Source: Halalkalicoccus jeotgali B3
Lineage (GTDB): Archaea; Halobacteriota; Halobacteria; Halobacteriales; Halalkalicoccaceae
DNA length: 64,000 nucleotides
Direction: 5' to 3'
Assembly (NCBI RefSeq): GCF_000196895.1
Contig: NC_014297.1
Location: 62,001 to 126,000, forward strand
Positions 7,378-16,111 of this stretch are shown here, in pieces. The translations under genes and the position numbers were made by a program. The first letter of the stretch is position 1, and each line of letters opens with the position of its first letter. A model generated the notes under the pieces. It searched no databases and was not told where the DNA came from. It saw nothing but the letters and a program-made list of their open reading frames with translations.

Positions 7378-10116
7378 TCATGCTTCAACTGTGAAGCTAC
7401 CGTCGAACAGCGACCCGAAGAGCGCCCGCTGGGCGGCCCGGTTGAGCTGGTAGAACGCCGAGGGGGAGATCCCCAGCGCGTCGGCGACCGCCTCGCCCGA
7501 ACAGTTCCGCGGCGACTCGAAGAAGCCGCTGTGGTAGGCCGTCCGGACGGCCTCGCGTTGGCGGTCGGTGAGCCGATCGAGGAGGTTCGAGCGGTCCTCG
7601 GGGCCCGAGCGGGCCTGTTCACGCTGGGACAGGAGCGTCGCCTCGGGGTAGAGTTCGGTGATTGCGCCGTCGACCGCCCGGACGTCCGTCGGGTTCGAGA
7701 CGTCGACGATCAGCCGAGCGGTCGCGTCCTCCGCGCTCGCTCGGAACGCCCGCAGGGTCGCACCGCGGTCGGCCAACCGGGTCGCGACGAACGGCGAGGC
7801 GAGACGAAGCCGGAGGACGCCACCGTCCTCGCGCTCGGCAATGGGGCGCGCCGCCTCGATGGCGGCGACGTCATCCGCGGCCTCGCGAACCGCCTCAAGC
7901 GGCGCACCCTCGACGGCGACGAACGCCAGCACGCCGTCCTCGACGCGACGGACGCCACCCTCGAGGGTGATCTCGCAGTCAGCTGCCTGTGCGAGCGCCA
8001 ACAGCGGGGCGTCCGTCGAGTCGACCTCGTAGACCAGTTCGGTGACCGTCTCGCGCAGCAGGGCGTTTCGCTGTTTGACCGCCGTGAGCGCCGCCGCGAT
8101 GGTGTCTGCGAGTTCGAGGAACACCGCCCGGGTCATCTCGTCGAAGGCGTCGGGCCGGTCGGCGTAGACCGACAGCACGCCGTAGAAGAGCCCCTCGTGG
8201 GCGAGCGGGACGCTGAGGACCGACTGGTAGCCGTACTCCAGCGCCGCCGCCCGCCACGGTGCCTCGCGAAAGTCCGCCGCGACGTTGTCGACTGCGACAG
8301 CCTCGTCCGATCGGGCCGCCCGGACGGCGGGTTCGTCGCCGGCGGGGTCGACGCGGTCGAGGTACTCACGGCCCTCGCCGGCCCACGCGCCGGGCGCGAG
8401 GCCGTCGTCGTCGGGCGAGCCGATCCACGCGAAGCGGTAGCGGTCGTCGCTCGCGAGGCGTTCGGTCACCGCCCGCTCGATGCCCTCGCAGGTCTCGGCG
8501 CCGACCAGCGCCCCGTCGATCCCGCGGATCACGTCGTTGATCCGGTTGAGCCGCGAGAGGTCGTCGTTTCGCTCGCGCAGTTCCCGGTCGCGCTCGCGGA
8601 GGGCGGCCTCGCGCTCGATGCGATCCAGCGCCGCCTCCGCCGTCGCCGCCAGCAGGTCCGCGAGCTCCTCCGCGAGCGCGTCGAACCCGTCCTCGAAGGC
8701 GGCCGCCAGCACGCCGTGATCGCCAAGCGGGACCGCGAGGCGCTCGCCGTCCACGACGACCTCGCCATCGATGAACGCCCGCCAGACGGGCCCCTCGCCG
8801 GGTCGTATCGGCTCGACCGCCCGCCCCGCGGCGAAGGCGTCGGTCGTCGCCGCCGGCCGCAGCGCGTTGGCCTCGGCGTCGAACAGGTAACAGCCGATTT
8901 CAGGGGTGTCGAGAACGTCGGCGGCGTCGGTAGCGACGAACCCGGCGACCTCCCCGCGGCCCTCGGCGTACAGCAGTTCGCGGGCAGTTCCATGTAACGT
9001 CGAGAGGGCGCGTTCGCGCTGCTTGCGGGTGGTGACGTCCCGACAGCTGTACAGGGTGGTGCCGCCCTGAATCGAGACGCGCTTTGCGTTGACCAGCAGC
9101 GTGTGTTTCTCGCCAGCGCGGTCGGTCGCCGTACACTCGATGTTCGTCAGCACGCCCTTCTCGCGGAGTTCGGCGGGGTCGAACAGCTCCGGGCCGAGCA
9201 GTTCCTCGATGGTCCCCAACTCGCGGATCTCGGAGACGGTGTAGCCGAAGATGAAGTGGACGTTGGGGCAGACGTAGGTAAACCGGCCCTCGTCGTCGGT
9301 GACCAGTACCGTGTCGGTCATGTTGTTGAGCGTCACGCGGTGGAGTTGCTCCGAGCGCGTGAGTTCCTCGGCGAGTTCGACCCGCTCGCTGACGTCGAGG
9401 GCCGTCACCACCAGCGAGTCGCTCCCCTCGATAGGCTCGACGGACAGCTCGACGGTGTCGGGAGCGCGTTCGTCACCCGCACACGCAAGGGTCAGCGACC
9501 GGGAGTCGCCGCCGCCGGCGCGCTCGACGGCTTCCCGAAGCCGGGGTCGGCCCTCCAGTGCGATCCAGGGGCGCTCCCACAGCGGGTCGCCGATCGCGTC
9601 CGCGTCGGGGGCGAACGCTCGGGCGGCGTCGTTGACCCGCTCGACGCGGCCCGTCGAGTCGAGGACCCACGTCGCCGACAGTGACCCGGCGAACAGCGCC
9701 TCGAACTGTCGGGCCCGCCGGTCGCGCTCCTCGCGGGTCCGCCCGATCTCGGTTGCCCGGGCCGCCCGGTCGCGAAGTTCGGCCGGCGAAGTCGAATCGG
9801 CGGGGAGGTAGTCGGTCGCGCCCGCCCCGATCGCCGCGCTCGCGCACTCCTCGTCGCCCGACCGGGCGTAGATGACGACTGGGAGGTGCGGGCGGTCCTC
9901 CCGAATCGACCGGAGCAGGTCGATTGCGCTCCCGTCGGGAGGCGAGAGCGCACTGATCACGCAGTCGACCGGCACGTTGTCGAGGCGGGACCGGGCCTCC
10001 CCGATGTCGGAGGCGACCGACGTTCGGGGGGAGTCGAGCGCGGCACTGACCGTTGAGAGCCACCCGTCGTCGCCGACCAGCAGGAGTCGCGGCGGAGCGG
10101 TGTCGGACGCTGCCAT
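7378..10116 (-). CDS. Multi-domain sensor-regulator: pseudo-receiver, PAS, GAF, bacterioopsin-activator, HTH_10
   Basis: A 912-residue predicted one-component regulator. Order seen: receiver-like domain (about 10-115), PAS (about 135-245) and a second PAS (about 255-365, with FTYVCPNVHFIFGYTVSEI), two GAF-like segments (about 375-500 and 520-670), a bacterioopsin-activator region (about 680-830), and a C-terminal HTH_10 (LTDRQREAVRTAYHSGFFE, then DALGISPSAFYQLNRAAQ). The receiver has Ala56 (VISALSPPDG) where the phospho-accepting Asp normally stands, so phosphorelay input is unlikely and PAS/GAF ligands are the more probable signal. The target is unknown; neighbouring gdh and IMPACT genes give no clear hint. 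Confidence 0.88.
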   Translation of the reverse strand: MAASDTAPPRLLLVGDDGWLSTVSAALDSPRTSVASDIGEARSRLDNVPVDCVISALSPPDGSAIDLLRSIREDRPHLPVVIYARSGDEECASAAIGAGATDYLPADSTSPAELRDRAARATEIGRTREERDRRARQFEALFAGSLSATWVLDSTGRVERVNDAARAFAPDADAIGDPLWERPWIALEGRPRLREAVERAGGGDSRSLTLACAGDERAPDTVELSVEPIEGSDSLVVTALDVSERVELAEELTRSEQLHRVTLNNMTDTVLVTDDEGRFTYVCPNVHFIFGYTVSEIRELGTIEELLGPELFDPAELREKGVLTNIECTATDRAGEKHTLLVNAKRVSIQGGTTLYSCRDVTTRKQRERALSTLHGTARELLYAEGRGEVAGFVATDAADVLDTPEIGCYLFDAEANALRPAATTDAFAAGRAVEPIRPGEGPVWRAFIDGEVVVDGERLAVPLGDHGVLAAAFEDGFDALAEELADLLAATAEAALDRIEREAALRERDRELRERNDDLSRLNRINDVIRGIDGALVGAETCEGIERAVTERLASDDRYRFAWIGSPDDDGLAPGAWAGEGREYLDRVDPAGDEPAVRAARSDEAVAVDNVAADFREAPWRAAALEYGYQSVLSVPLAHEGLFYGVLSVYADRPDAFDEMTRAVFLELADTIAAALTAVKQRNALLRETVTELVYEVDSTDAPLLALAQAADCEITLEGGVRRVEDGVLAFVAVEGAPLEAVREAADDVAAIEAARPIAEREDGGVLRLRLASPFVATRLADRGATLRAFRASAEDATARLIVDVSNPTDVRAVDGAITELYPEATLLSQREQARSGPEDRSNLLDRLTDRQREAVRTAYHSGFFESPRNCSGEAVADALGISPSAFYQLNRAAQRALFGSLFDGSFTVEA

Positions 10117-10136
10117 CGCCGTCCGTAGCCGGCCGA

Positions 10137-10150
10137 GGCGTATAAACGCC
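10137..10150 (-). promoter_or_regulatory. Palindromic TATA box of the sensor-regulator gene
   Basis: GGCGTATAAACGCC consists of 5-bp arms around a TATA core, centred about 27 bp before ATG 10116, as expected for a leaderless transcript. The palindrome over the TATA element could also be an operator, possibly autoregulatory. Confidence 0.55.
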
Positions 10151-10274
10151 GCTCCCGGTCCGGTGTCCGCTGTTGCGCGGTGGTGCTCCGTGTCACAGAC
10201 CGCCTTCGATGCGGGTGTGACCCGTTCCCGCGGACCGGTACCGTATTCCCGACCGGGATCGTGCTCCCGACTGA

Positions 10275-10871
10275 GTGAGCGACACCTATCGAACCGTCGC
10301 GGGCCGGGCGAGCGCCGCCTTCGAAGTACGGGGCTCCGAGTTCCTCGGCCACGTCGCGCCCGTCGAAACCGTCGAGGCGGCCGAGTCGTTCGTCGCCGAG
10401 GTCGAGGTGGAACACGCCGACGCCACCCACAACGTGCCCGCCTACCGGGTCCGGGCCGACCCCTTCCGCGAGTACGCCACCGACGACGGCGAACCCTCGG
10501 GATCGGCGGGCAAGCCCGCGTTGAACGTTCTCCAGGGCGAGGAGATCGAGAACATCGCCTGCGTCGTCACGCGCTACTACGGCGGGACGCACCTCGGCTA
10601 CGGCGGGTTGGTCCGGGCGTACTCGCGGGCGGTGAGCGAGGCCCTCGACGCCGCCGGGGCCCTCACCGAACGTCCCCACACCCGTCTGTCGATCACCGCC
10701 GAGTACGACGATTCCGGTTCCGTGCGGGGGATCATCGAGAGCACGGGGGTCGGGTTTGAGGCCGACTACGGCGAACGGGTCACGTTCGACGTGCGCGTCC
10801 CGAGCGAGGAGCGCGACGAACTGTGCGACAGGCTCCGGAGCGCGACGGGCGGGCGGGTCGGGATCGAGTAG
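10275..10871 (+). CDS. IMPACT (YigZ/UPF0029) family protein
   Basis: Conserved cytoplasmic protein of 198 residues. The N-terminal UPF0029 domain (about 1-120) shows YATDDGEPSGSAGKPALNVL and RYYGGTHLGYGGLVRAYS, the family hallmarks; a short second domain follows (about 135-198). GTG 10275 (MSDTYRTVAGRA) is the evident start. Eukaryotic IMPACT inhibits the GCN2 kinase; prokaryotic members have no settled role, with translation or nucleic-acid binding proposed. It is followed by an S9 peptidase on the same strand after 44 nt. Confidence 0.9.
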   Translation: MSDTYRTVAGRASAAFEVRGSEFLGHVAPVETVEAAESFVAEVEVEHADATHNVPAYRVRADPFREYATDDGEPSGSAGKPALNVLQGEEIENIACVVTRYYGGTHLGYGGLVRAYSRAVSEALDAAGALTERPHTRLSITAEYDDSGSVRGIIESTGVGFEADYGERVTFDVRVPSEERDELCDRLRSATGGRVGIE

Positions 10872-10915
10872 TTTCGAACCGAAACCCTATTCGCGCCGGC
10901 TTGCGAGACCCGAGC

Positions 10916-12916
10916 ATGCAGACGATCAGCGCCAACGATTATCACGATCTCGTCCGGGTGAGCGATCCCCAACTGTCGCCCGACGGCGAGCGCGTGGCGT
11001 TCGTCCGGACGACGCCGAGGGACGCCGAGGAGAGCGAGGCGACGATCCACATCGCCTCGCTGGGCGGCGAGGGATCGCGACGCTTCACCCTCACAGCGGG
11101 AATCGACAGCGAGCCACGCTGGAGCCCCTCGGGCGACCACCTCTCGTTCGTGAGTACGCGCGGCGATGACGACCGACCCCAACTCTGGGTCGCCCCCGCG
11201 GACGGCGGCGAGGCCCGGCGAATCACTGAGGGAGTCGGCGGCGTGTCGAACATCGCATGGCGTCCCGACGGCGAAGGGATCGCGTTCGTCCAGTCGAGCA
11301 CCGGGGAGGACCGCGAGGAGGGGCGTGACATCGAGCAGAGGGATCCCGATTACGAGCCCGAAACACCCGATCCCCGCGTGATCGACCGGCTGATCTACCG
11401 AGCGGGCGCGCGCTACTTCGACGGCGGGCACAGCCACGTCTACGTAGCCGACGTAGACGGCGGGGTAACCCGACTCACCGACGGCGAGTACGATTACGTC
11501 ACACCCGAGTGGGGCGACTCGGAGACGCTGTATTACGCCGCGAAACGCACCGACGACCCCGACGACAACGCCGTCCACGACGTGATCGCATACGACGTCG
11601 AAAGCGGGACCGAGGAGGTCCTCACGGAGACGACCGGCTGGGCGGTCGGACTCGCCGCGACCGCCGACGGGCGGGTCGCGTACCACTACACGCCCGACGG
11701 GGGCTCGACGCTCCGCCAGACCGATCTCCGGGTGTTCGACCGCGGAACGGAAACGGAGACCACCCTCACCGAGACGCTGGATCGGACCGTCGAGGGCACG
11801 CCGAAGTGGGACCCCCACGGCGAGTATCTCTACTTCCTCGCGCCCGACGAGGGCGACGTTTCCCTGCGGCGGGTTCGCGAGGACGGTGAGGTCGAAACCG
11901 TCGCTCGCGACGGCCACATCGACGGGTTCGACCCCGGACGGGACGCCGTGGCGATGACCAAAAGCGAGTGGGATCACCCCGGCGACGTCTTCGTCTCGAC
12001 GCCCGCCGGCGCCGAGACCAACCGACTCACGCGGGTCAACAGCGAGTACCTGACCGACCGGGCGGTCCCCCAGCCCGAGGAAGTGTGGTTCGAAAGCGAC
12101 GAGGGAACGGAAGTACAGGGCTGGGTGCTGACCCCGCCCGATATGGCCGAGGGCGAGCGCTACCCGCTGGTCGTCGAGATCCACGGCGGCCCCCACGCGA
12201 TGTGGAGCACGTCGGGGACGATGTGGCACGAGTTTCAAACCCTCGCGGCGCGGGGCTACGTCGTCTTCTGGTGTAACCCGCGGGGCTCGACGGGCTACGG
12301 CGAGGAGCACATGGGTGCGATCGAGCGCGACTGGGGGGCGGTGACCGCGCGGGACGTGCTCGCGGGCACTGACGCGGTCTGCGAACGCGAGTACGTCGAC
12401 GAGGGCCAGCAGTTCCTCACGGGCGGGAGCTTCGGCGGGTTCATGACCGGGTGGCTCGTCGGCCACACGGAGCGCTTTTCCGGAGCCGTTGCCCAGCGAG
12501 GCGTCTACGATCTACCGAGCTTTTACGGCTCGACGGACGCGTTCAAACTCGTCGAGTGGGACTTCGGGACCGAGCCGTGGGACGACCCCGAGTTCCTCTG
12601 GGCCCAGTCGCCGGTCGCCTCGGCGGGGGAGGTCGAGACCCCGACGCTCGTGATCCACGCCGACGAGGACTTTCGAGTGCCCGTCAACAACGGCGAGATG
12701 TTCTACCTCTTCTTGAAGAAGAACGGGGTCGAGACCCGCCTCGTGCGCTACCCTCGCGAGGGTCACGAACTCTCGCGGTCGGGCGAGCCCGGCCACGTCG
12801 TCGACCGAATCGAGCGCCTCGCCCGCTGGTTCGACGGCTACTCCGAGCACCACGACGCGCCAAAGGCACTAGAGCGGGGCGAGGACGGGCTGTCGGGAAC
12901 CGGGAAGGGGAACTGA
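10916..12916 (+). CDS. S9 family serine peptidase (acylaminoacyl/prolyl oligopeptidase-like)
   Basis: Predicted cytoplasmic oligopeptidase of 666 residues. The N-terminal beta-propeller (about 1-400) shows repeated WD40-like PD40 segments such as PRWSPSGDHLSFVST and IAWRPDGEGIAFVQS. The C-terminal alpha/beta-hydrolase domain has the nucleophile elbow GGSFGGFMTG (about 503-512), Asp in HADEDFRVPVNNGE, and His in YPREGHELSRSG. No signal peptide is seen. ATG 10916 (MQTISANDYHDLVRVSDPQ) gives the standard start. Substrate range (N-acylated peptides or short peptides) is inferred from the family. Confidence 0.93.
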   Translation: MQTISANDYHDLVRVSDPQLSPDGERVAFVRTTPRDAEESEATIHIASLGGEGSRRFTLTAGIDSEPRWSPSGDHLSFVSTRGDDDRPQLWVAPADGGEARRITEGVGGVSNIAWRPDGEGIAFVQSSTGEDREEGRDIEQRDPDYEPETPDPRVIDRLIYRAGARYFDGGHSHVYVADVDGGVTRLTDGEYDYVTPEWGDSETLYYAAKRTDDPDDNAVHDVIAYDVESGTEEVLTETTGWAVGLAATADGRVAYHYTPDGGSTLRQTDLRVFDRGTETETTLTETLDRTVEGTPKWDPHGEYLYFLAPDEGDVSLRRVREDGEVETVARDGHIDGFDPGRDAVAMTKSEWDHPGDVFVSTPAGAETNRLTRVNSEYLTDRAVPQPEEVWFESDEGTEVQGWVLTPPDMAEGERYPLVVEIHGGPHAMWSTSGTMWHEFQTLAARGYVVFWCNPRGSTGYGEEHMGAIERDWGAVTARDVLAGTDAVCEREYVDEGQQFLTGGSFGGFMTGWLVGHTERFSGAVAQRGVYDLPSFYGSTDAFKLVEWDFGTEPWDDPEFLWAQSPVASAGEVETPTLVIHADEDFRVPVNNGEMFYLFLKKNGVETRLVRYPREGHELSRSGEPGHVVDRIERLARWFDGYSEHHDAPKALERGEDGLSGTGKGN

Positions 12917-12960
12917 GCGGTCGGCTGAAGGTTCAAGCGTGGGCGCGACCTACGGGAGGT

Positions 12961-13179
12961 ATGGAGAAGAACGTCTGCGGCATCGACAGACGGGTCCGGA
13001 TACTCGGTGGGATCGGGCTGCTCGCGGCCGCGCTGCGGACACGGGGGATCCGGCGAGTGGGCGCGCTGCTTGCGGGGGCGGTCCTCCTCGGTACCGCGGC
13101 GACCCAGCGGTGTCCGCTGAACGCGCTGGTGGGAATCGACAGCTGTCGCGTTGGGGAGCGCTCGGAACCCGAACGGTGA
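12961..13179 (+). CDS. DUF2892 (YgaP-like) small membrane protein
   Basis: A 72-residue protein starting MEKNVCGIDRRVRILGG, with two short hydrophobic segments (about 14-27 and 32-48) and the typical CPLNALVGIDSC end. This matches the inner-membrane DUF2892 family, which is often fused to or placed near rhodanese domains; none is seen here. Function unknown. It is 44 nt after the S9 peptidase and may share its transcript. Confidence 0.8.
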   Translation: MEKNVCGIDRRVRILGGIGLLAAALRTRGIRRVGALLAGAVLLGTAATQRCPLNALVGIDSCRVGERSEPER

Positions 13180-13270
13180 GGTATATAGCGCTCCAAGGGT
13201 GCGTTTCGCCTCAAGCGTATCACAACAGACAATACTCCAGTCCCCCGGTTTCGACCCGAAGGGAAGGGGT

Positions 13271-13471
13271 TCACTCGACGAAGTCGATCCCCTCGACGGA
13301 GGGGGCGGGGTCGGGCTGCATCCGCCGTTCGTAGCGCTCGATCCAGTCGGCGAAGCAACCGGGACAGAGCGTCTGTGAGTCGACGTCAGAACCATCGACC
13401 GCAAGGGAAACGGTCCGCGAAAGGGCCGTCCGGACCTCCTCGCTACAGCCGTCACAGGAAACGTCGGTCAT
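13271..13471 (-). CDS. Small cysteine-rich (putative zinc-binding) protein
   Basis: A 66-residue protein from ATG 13471 (MTDVSCDGCSEEVRTALSR). It has CDGC (6-9) and CPGC (about 36-39), suggesting a treble-clef or zinc-ribbon fold, followed by DWIERYERR. Haloarchaeal hypothetical; function unknown. It is on the same strand as upp downstream of it, but the 40-nt spacing and separate start leave co-transcription open. An in-frame ATG 24 codons upstream exists, but that extension is Arg-rich and atypical. Confidence 0.7.
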   Translation of the reverse strand: MTDVSCDGCSEEVRTALSRTVSLAVDGSDVDSQTLCPGCFADWIERYERRMQPDPAPSVEGIDFVE

Positions 13472-13511
13472 AGGATGGCTCACACGGGCGGACGAATAGC
13501 CCTTGTCCCTT

Positions 13512-14186
13512 CTACGTCGTGCGGAACGCCCGGTCGCCCGCATCGCCCAGCCCGGGAACGATAAAGCCGTCGTCGTTCAGGCGGTCGTCGATCGAGACGG
13601 TGAGGAGTTCGGCCTCGGGGAACGCCTCGCCGACGCGGATCAGACCGTCGGGAGCGCTCACCGCAGAGAGGACGAACAGGTGTTCGGGATCGGGGGCGTT
13701 CTCGAGGATCTGCTCTAAGACCGCACACATCGTCGAGCCGGTCGCGAGCATCGGGTCGGCGACGATCACGGTGTCGTCCTCGTGGATCTCGGGCAGTTTG
13801 ACGTAATCGATGGTGATGGGGAACTCGCCTTCGGCCATCCCCGCTTCCTCGTCGCGGCCCGCCGAGATGACACCCTGTTTCGCCCGCGGGAACGCCTTCA
13901 GAAGCCCCTCGACGAAGGGTGTCGCGGCCCGCAGGACGTTGATGATTACGACGTCATCCAGTCCCTTGACGCGCTCGCCCATCGTCGTCTCCAGTGGGGT
14001 CTGGATCTCGACGTACTCGGTCTCCATGCTGCCGTCGATGATCTCGTAGCCACAGATCCGCCCGAGCTTGACGAGCCCCTTGCGAAAGCCGACCTGCTCG
14101 GTCTCGACGTCGCGCAGCCGCGAGAGGGTATCTCGCGCCAGCGCGTGCGTGATGACGTGTGCGGTGTCCCTGTCTTCGATGGTCAT
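13512..14186 (-). CDS. upp: Uracil phosphoribosyltransferase
   Basis: Pyrimidine salvage enzyme: uracil plus PRPP gives UMP. The 224-residue protein has the PRPP-binding loop [14 protein letters not shown] near 139-152 and the C-terminal uracil-binding [11 protein letters not shown], both intact. Length is normal. ATG 14186 ([20 protein letters not shown]) is supported by family alignment. It is transcribed from a region that also starts towards a 60-residue membrane protein on the same strand. Confidence 0.96.
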   Translation of the reverse strand: MTIEDRDTAHVITHALARDTLSRLRDVETEQVGFRKGLVKLGRICGYEIIDGSMETEYVEIQTPLETTMGERVKGLDDVVIINVLRAATPFVEGLLKAFPRAKQGVISAGRDEEAGMAEGEFPITIDYVKLPEIHEDDTVIVADPMLATGSTMCAVLEQILENAPDPEHLFVLSAVSAPDGLIRVGEAFPEAELLTVSIDDRLNDDGFIVPGLGDAGDRAFRTT

Positions 14187-14250
14187 ACCCGCCCGTTTCC
14201 ATGCTCAACTCTTATCTCTACTGCATCGGCCCTCTCCGGGGGCTCGGCGA

Positions 14251-14433
14251 TCAGAACCGATCGAGCGAGTACGCGAGGACGGCAAAGACGGCCGAGACGA
14301 CGATCGCGGTCAGGACCGCCTCGATCAGGAACTCCCCGCCGAGGAGGAGCCGCTCGAGAGCGATCGCGAGACCGACGGCGAGGATGGCGAAGACGATCGC
14401 GACCCCGGTCGCCGGCGTCGTCGTTCCTTCCAT
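14251..14433 (-). CDS. Small two-helix membrane protein
   Basis: A 60-residue protein (MEGTTTPATGVAIVFAILAV) with two hydrophobic helices (about 8-27 and 36-56). I do not recognise a family beyond its resemblance to short haloarchaeal membrane proteins. Its stop is 64 bases before upp on the same strand, so a shared transcript is possible. The frame is open upstream, but ATG 14433 starts immediately before the hydrophobic segment and is the most economical choice. Confidence 0.6.
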   Translation of the reverse strand: MEGTTTPATGVAIVFAILAVGLAIALERLLLGGEFLIEAVLTAIVVSAVFAVLAYSLDRF

Positions 14434-14550
14434 GGCCGTAGTGTCAACGTCCGTGATGATAACTCCTCCCCGGGGCCCTAAACGAGTGCACCTCGGGAGG
14501 ACCGGACGACGAAGCGAACGACTTTCGGTCCCCGCGAGCCGAGCCGCCCC

Positions 14551-14958
14551 ATGCGCGAGGTCAGCGTCTCGCGGTTCGTCCGCGCGACACCGAGACAGGT
14601 CGGGCGGGTCCTCTCGCCGGCGGCGCTCGTCGAATACGAGGGGAGTTTCGAGCCCCGCGAGACGGTCGAACTGGCGGACGGAACCCGCGTGGTCGCCGGC
14701 GCGAGCGGGCTGGAGATGGGACTGTTCTTCGAGGAGTTCGAAAACGGCTATCGCTACGAGCAAGAGGGCGACGCCGGCCCCTTCGAGCGCATGGAGACGA
14801 CGATCACCTACGCGCCCGAAAACGAGGGGACGCGAATCGGGATGGACTCGGCCGTGACGCTCGGTCTGTTTCCCCGCGCGCTCACCGACCGCGTGGCGGT
14901 CTGGAAGCGCGAGGCCGAACTCGAACGCGCCCTCGGCGCGATCGAAAGGGCGCTATGA
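14551..14958 (+). CDS. SRPBCC/polyketide-cyclase-like family protein
   Basis: A 135-residue protein (MREVSVSRFVRATPRQVGRV) whose alternating pattern, with an N-terminal strand followed by a short helix and a C-terminal amphipathic helix (ALTDRVAVWKREAELERALGAI), resembles the START/SRPBCC ligand-binding fold. No catalytic residues are evident. The last six bases overlap the end of the convergent CobW gene. Ligand unknown. Confidence 0.7.
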   Translation: MREVSVSRFVRATPRQVGRVLSPAALVEYEGSFEPRETVELADGTRVVAGASGLEMGLFFEEFENGYRYEQEGDAGPFERMETTITYAPENEGTRIGMDSAVTLGLFPRALTDRVAVWKREAELERALGAIERAL

Positions 14959-16086
14959 GACGAACTCGACCGCCTCGTTCCCGGTCGGGAAGGGCTCACC
15001 GTCGCCCCCGTCGTCGTCGGTCAGACAGGCGTCCAGTCGCTCGATCAGCGCCTCGTGATCTAGCCCGCGCCCGATGAACACGAGCGCCTGCTCGCGGTCG
15101 CCCCACCGCTCGTGCCACTCCAAGTCGGGGCGGTTCTCCCGGTAGAGGTCGCGTTCGATCTCGGGGCGGGCGGCGATCCAGGGCTCGCCCGCCGTCACTC
15201 GGGCGATCCGCCCCGCATAGCCAAGGCGCAGTTTCGCGTCCCGCCCGGCAACCCAGAACGTTCCCTTCGCGCGAACGAGTTCGTCAGGAAGCGATTCGAG
15301 GAGCTCCGAAAGCGCCCCGGGGGAAAAGGGTCGCCGCCGCCGGTAGGTAACGGAGGTGACGCCGTACTCCTCGTCGGGGTGGCGGTGGTCGTGGTCGACG
15401 TGGTCGTGATCGTCCGACAGCCCCGCATCGGGGTCGAACAGGCCAGTATGAAGGATCTCGGCGGGGTCGAGTTCGCCGAACTCCGTGCGGAGGAGTCGGG
15501 CATCGGGTGCGAGACGGTCGAGGATTGCCGCGACCGCATCGAGCTCGTCGTCACCGAGCAGATCGCATTTGTTCAGAACGAGCACGTCACAGTATTCGAT
15601 CTGCTCGATCAGGAGGTCCGAGAGGGGGCGACTCTCGCCGTCGTCGAGTTCGGCGCGTTCGGGTTCGGTCTCACCCGAAAACAGGTCGTGGAAGGCGACG
15701 GCGTCGACGACGGTGACCAGCGTGTCCACATCATAGACGGCGGCGGCCTTCGAACGCGCCGTGAACAGTCGGGCGACGGGTGCGGGTTCGGAGATACCCG
15801 AGGACTCGACGACGAGGTGGTCGAACTTCCGGGAGCGAGCCAGGCGCATCACGGCCGTCTCCAGATCGTCCTGCAGTTCACAGCAGATACACCCATTGGA
15901 GAGTTCGGCGATCCCTTCGGCCGAACCCCCTTCGGCGATCAGCTCGGCGTCGACGTTCAGCTCGCCCATGTCGTTGACGAGGACGGCGACCCGTTCTTCG
16001 GCGGTCGTGAGGAGGTGATTCAATAGGGTGGTCTTGCCCGCACCCAGCGCCCCCGAGAGGATCGTGACGGGAATCGCGTCGGCCAT
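14953..16086 (-). CDS. CobW/COG0523 family GTPase (putative metallochaperone)
   Basis: Predicted GTP-dependent metal chaperone of 377 residues. The N-terminal G domain has the P-loop GALGAGKTT (about 12-20), the metal-binding CxCC motif as NGCICCELQ (about 64-72) and NKCD (about 172). A His/Asp-rich linker (DDHDHVDHDHRHPDEE, about 225-241) separates it from the C-terminal CobW domain. The His-rich loop suggests zinc or a related divalent metal; cobalt delivery for B12 is less likely because no cobaltochelatase is nearby. A VOC dioxygenase-like gene lies 26 nt upstream on the same strand, and VOC enzymes are metal-dependent. Confidence 0.92.
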   Translation of the reverse strand: MADAIPVTILSGALGAGKTTLLNHLLTTAEERVAVLVNDMGELNVDAELIAEGGSAEGIAELSNGCICCELQDDLETAVMRLARSRKFDHLVVESSGISEPAPVARLFTARSKAAAVYDVDTLVTVVDAVAFHDLFSGETEPERAELDDGESRPLSDLLIEQIEYCDVLVLNKCDLLGDDELDAVAAILDRLAPDARLLRTEFGELDPAEILHTGLFDPDAGLSDDHDHVDHDHRHPDEEYGVTSVTYRRRRPFSPGALSELLESLPDELVRAKGTFWVAGRDAKLRLGYAGRIARVTAGEPWIAARPEIERDLYRENRPDLEWHERWGDREQALVFIGRGLDHEALIERLDACLTDDDGGDGEPFPTGNEAVEFVS

Positions 16087-16111
16087 GCCCCCGCTGGGGG
16101 CGGACGGGGCT

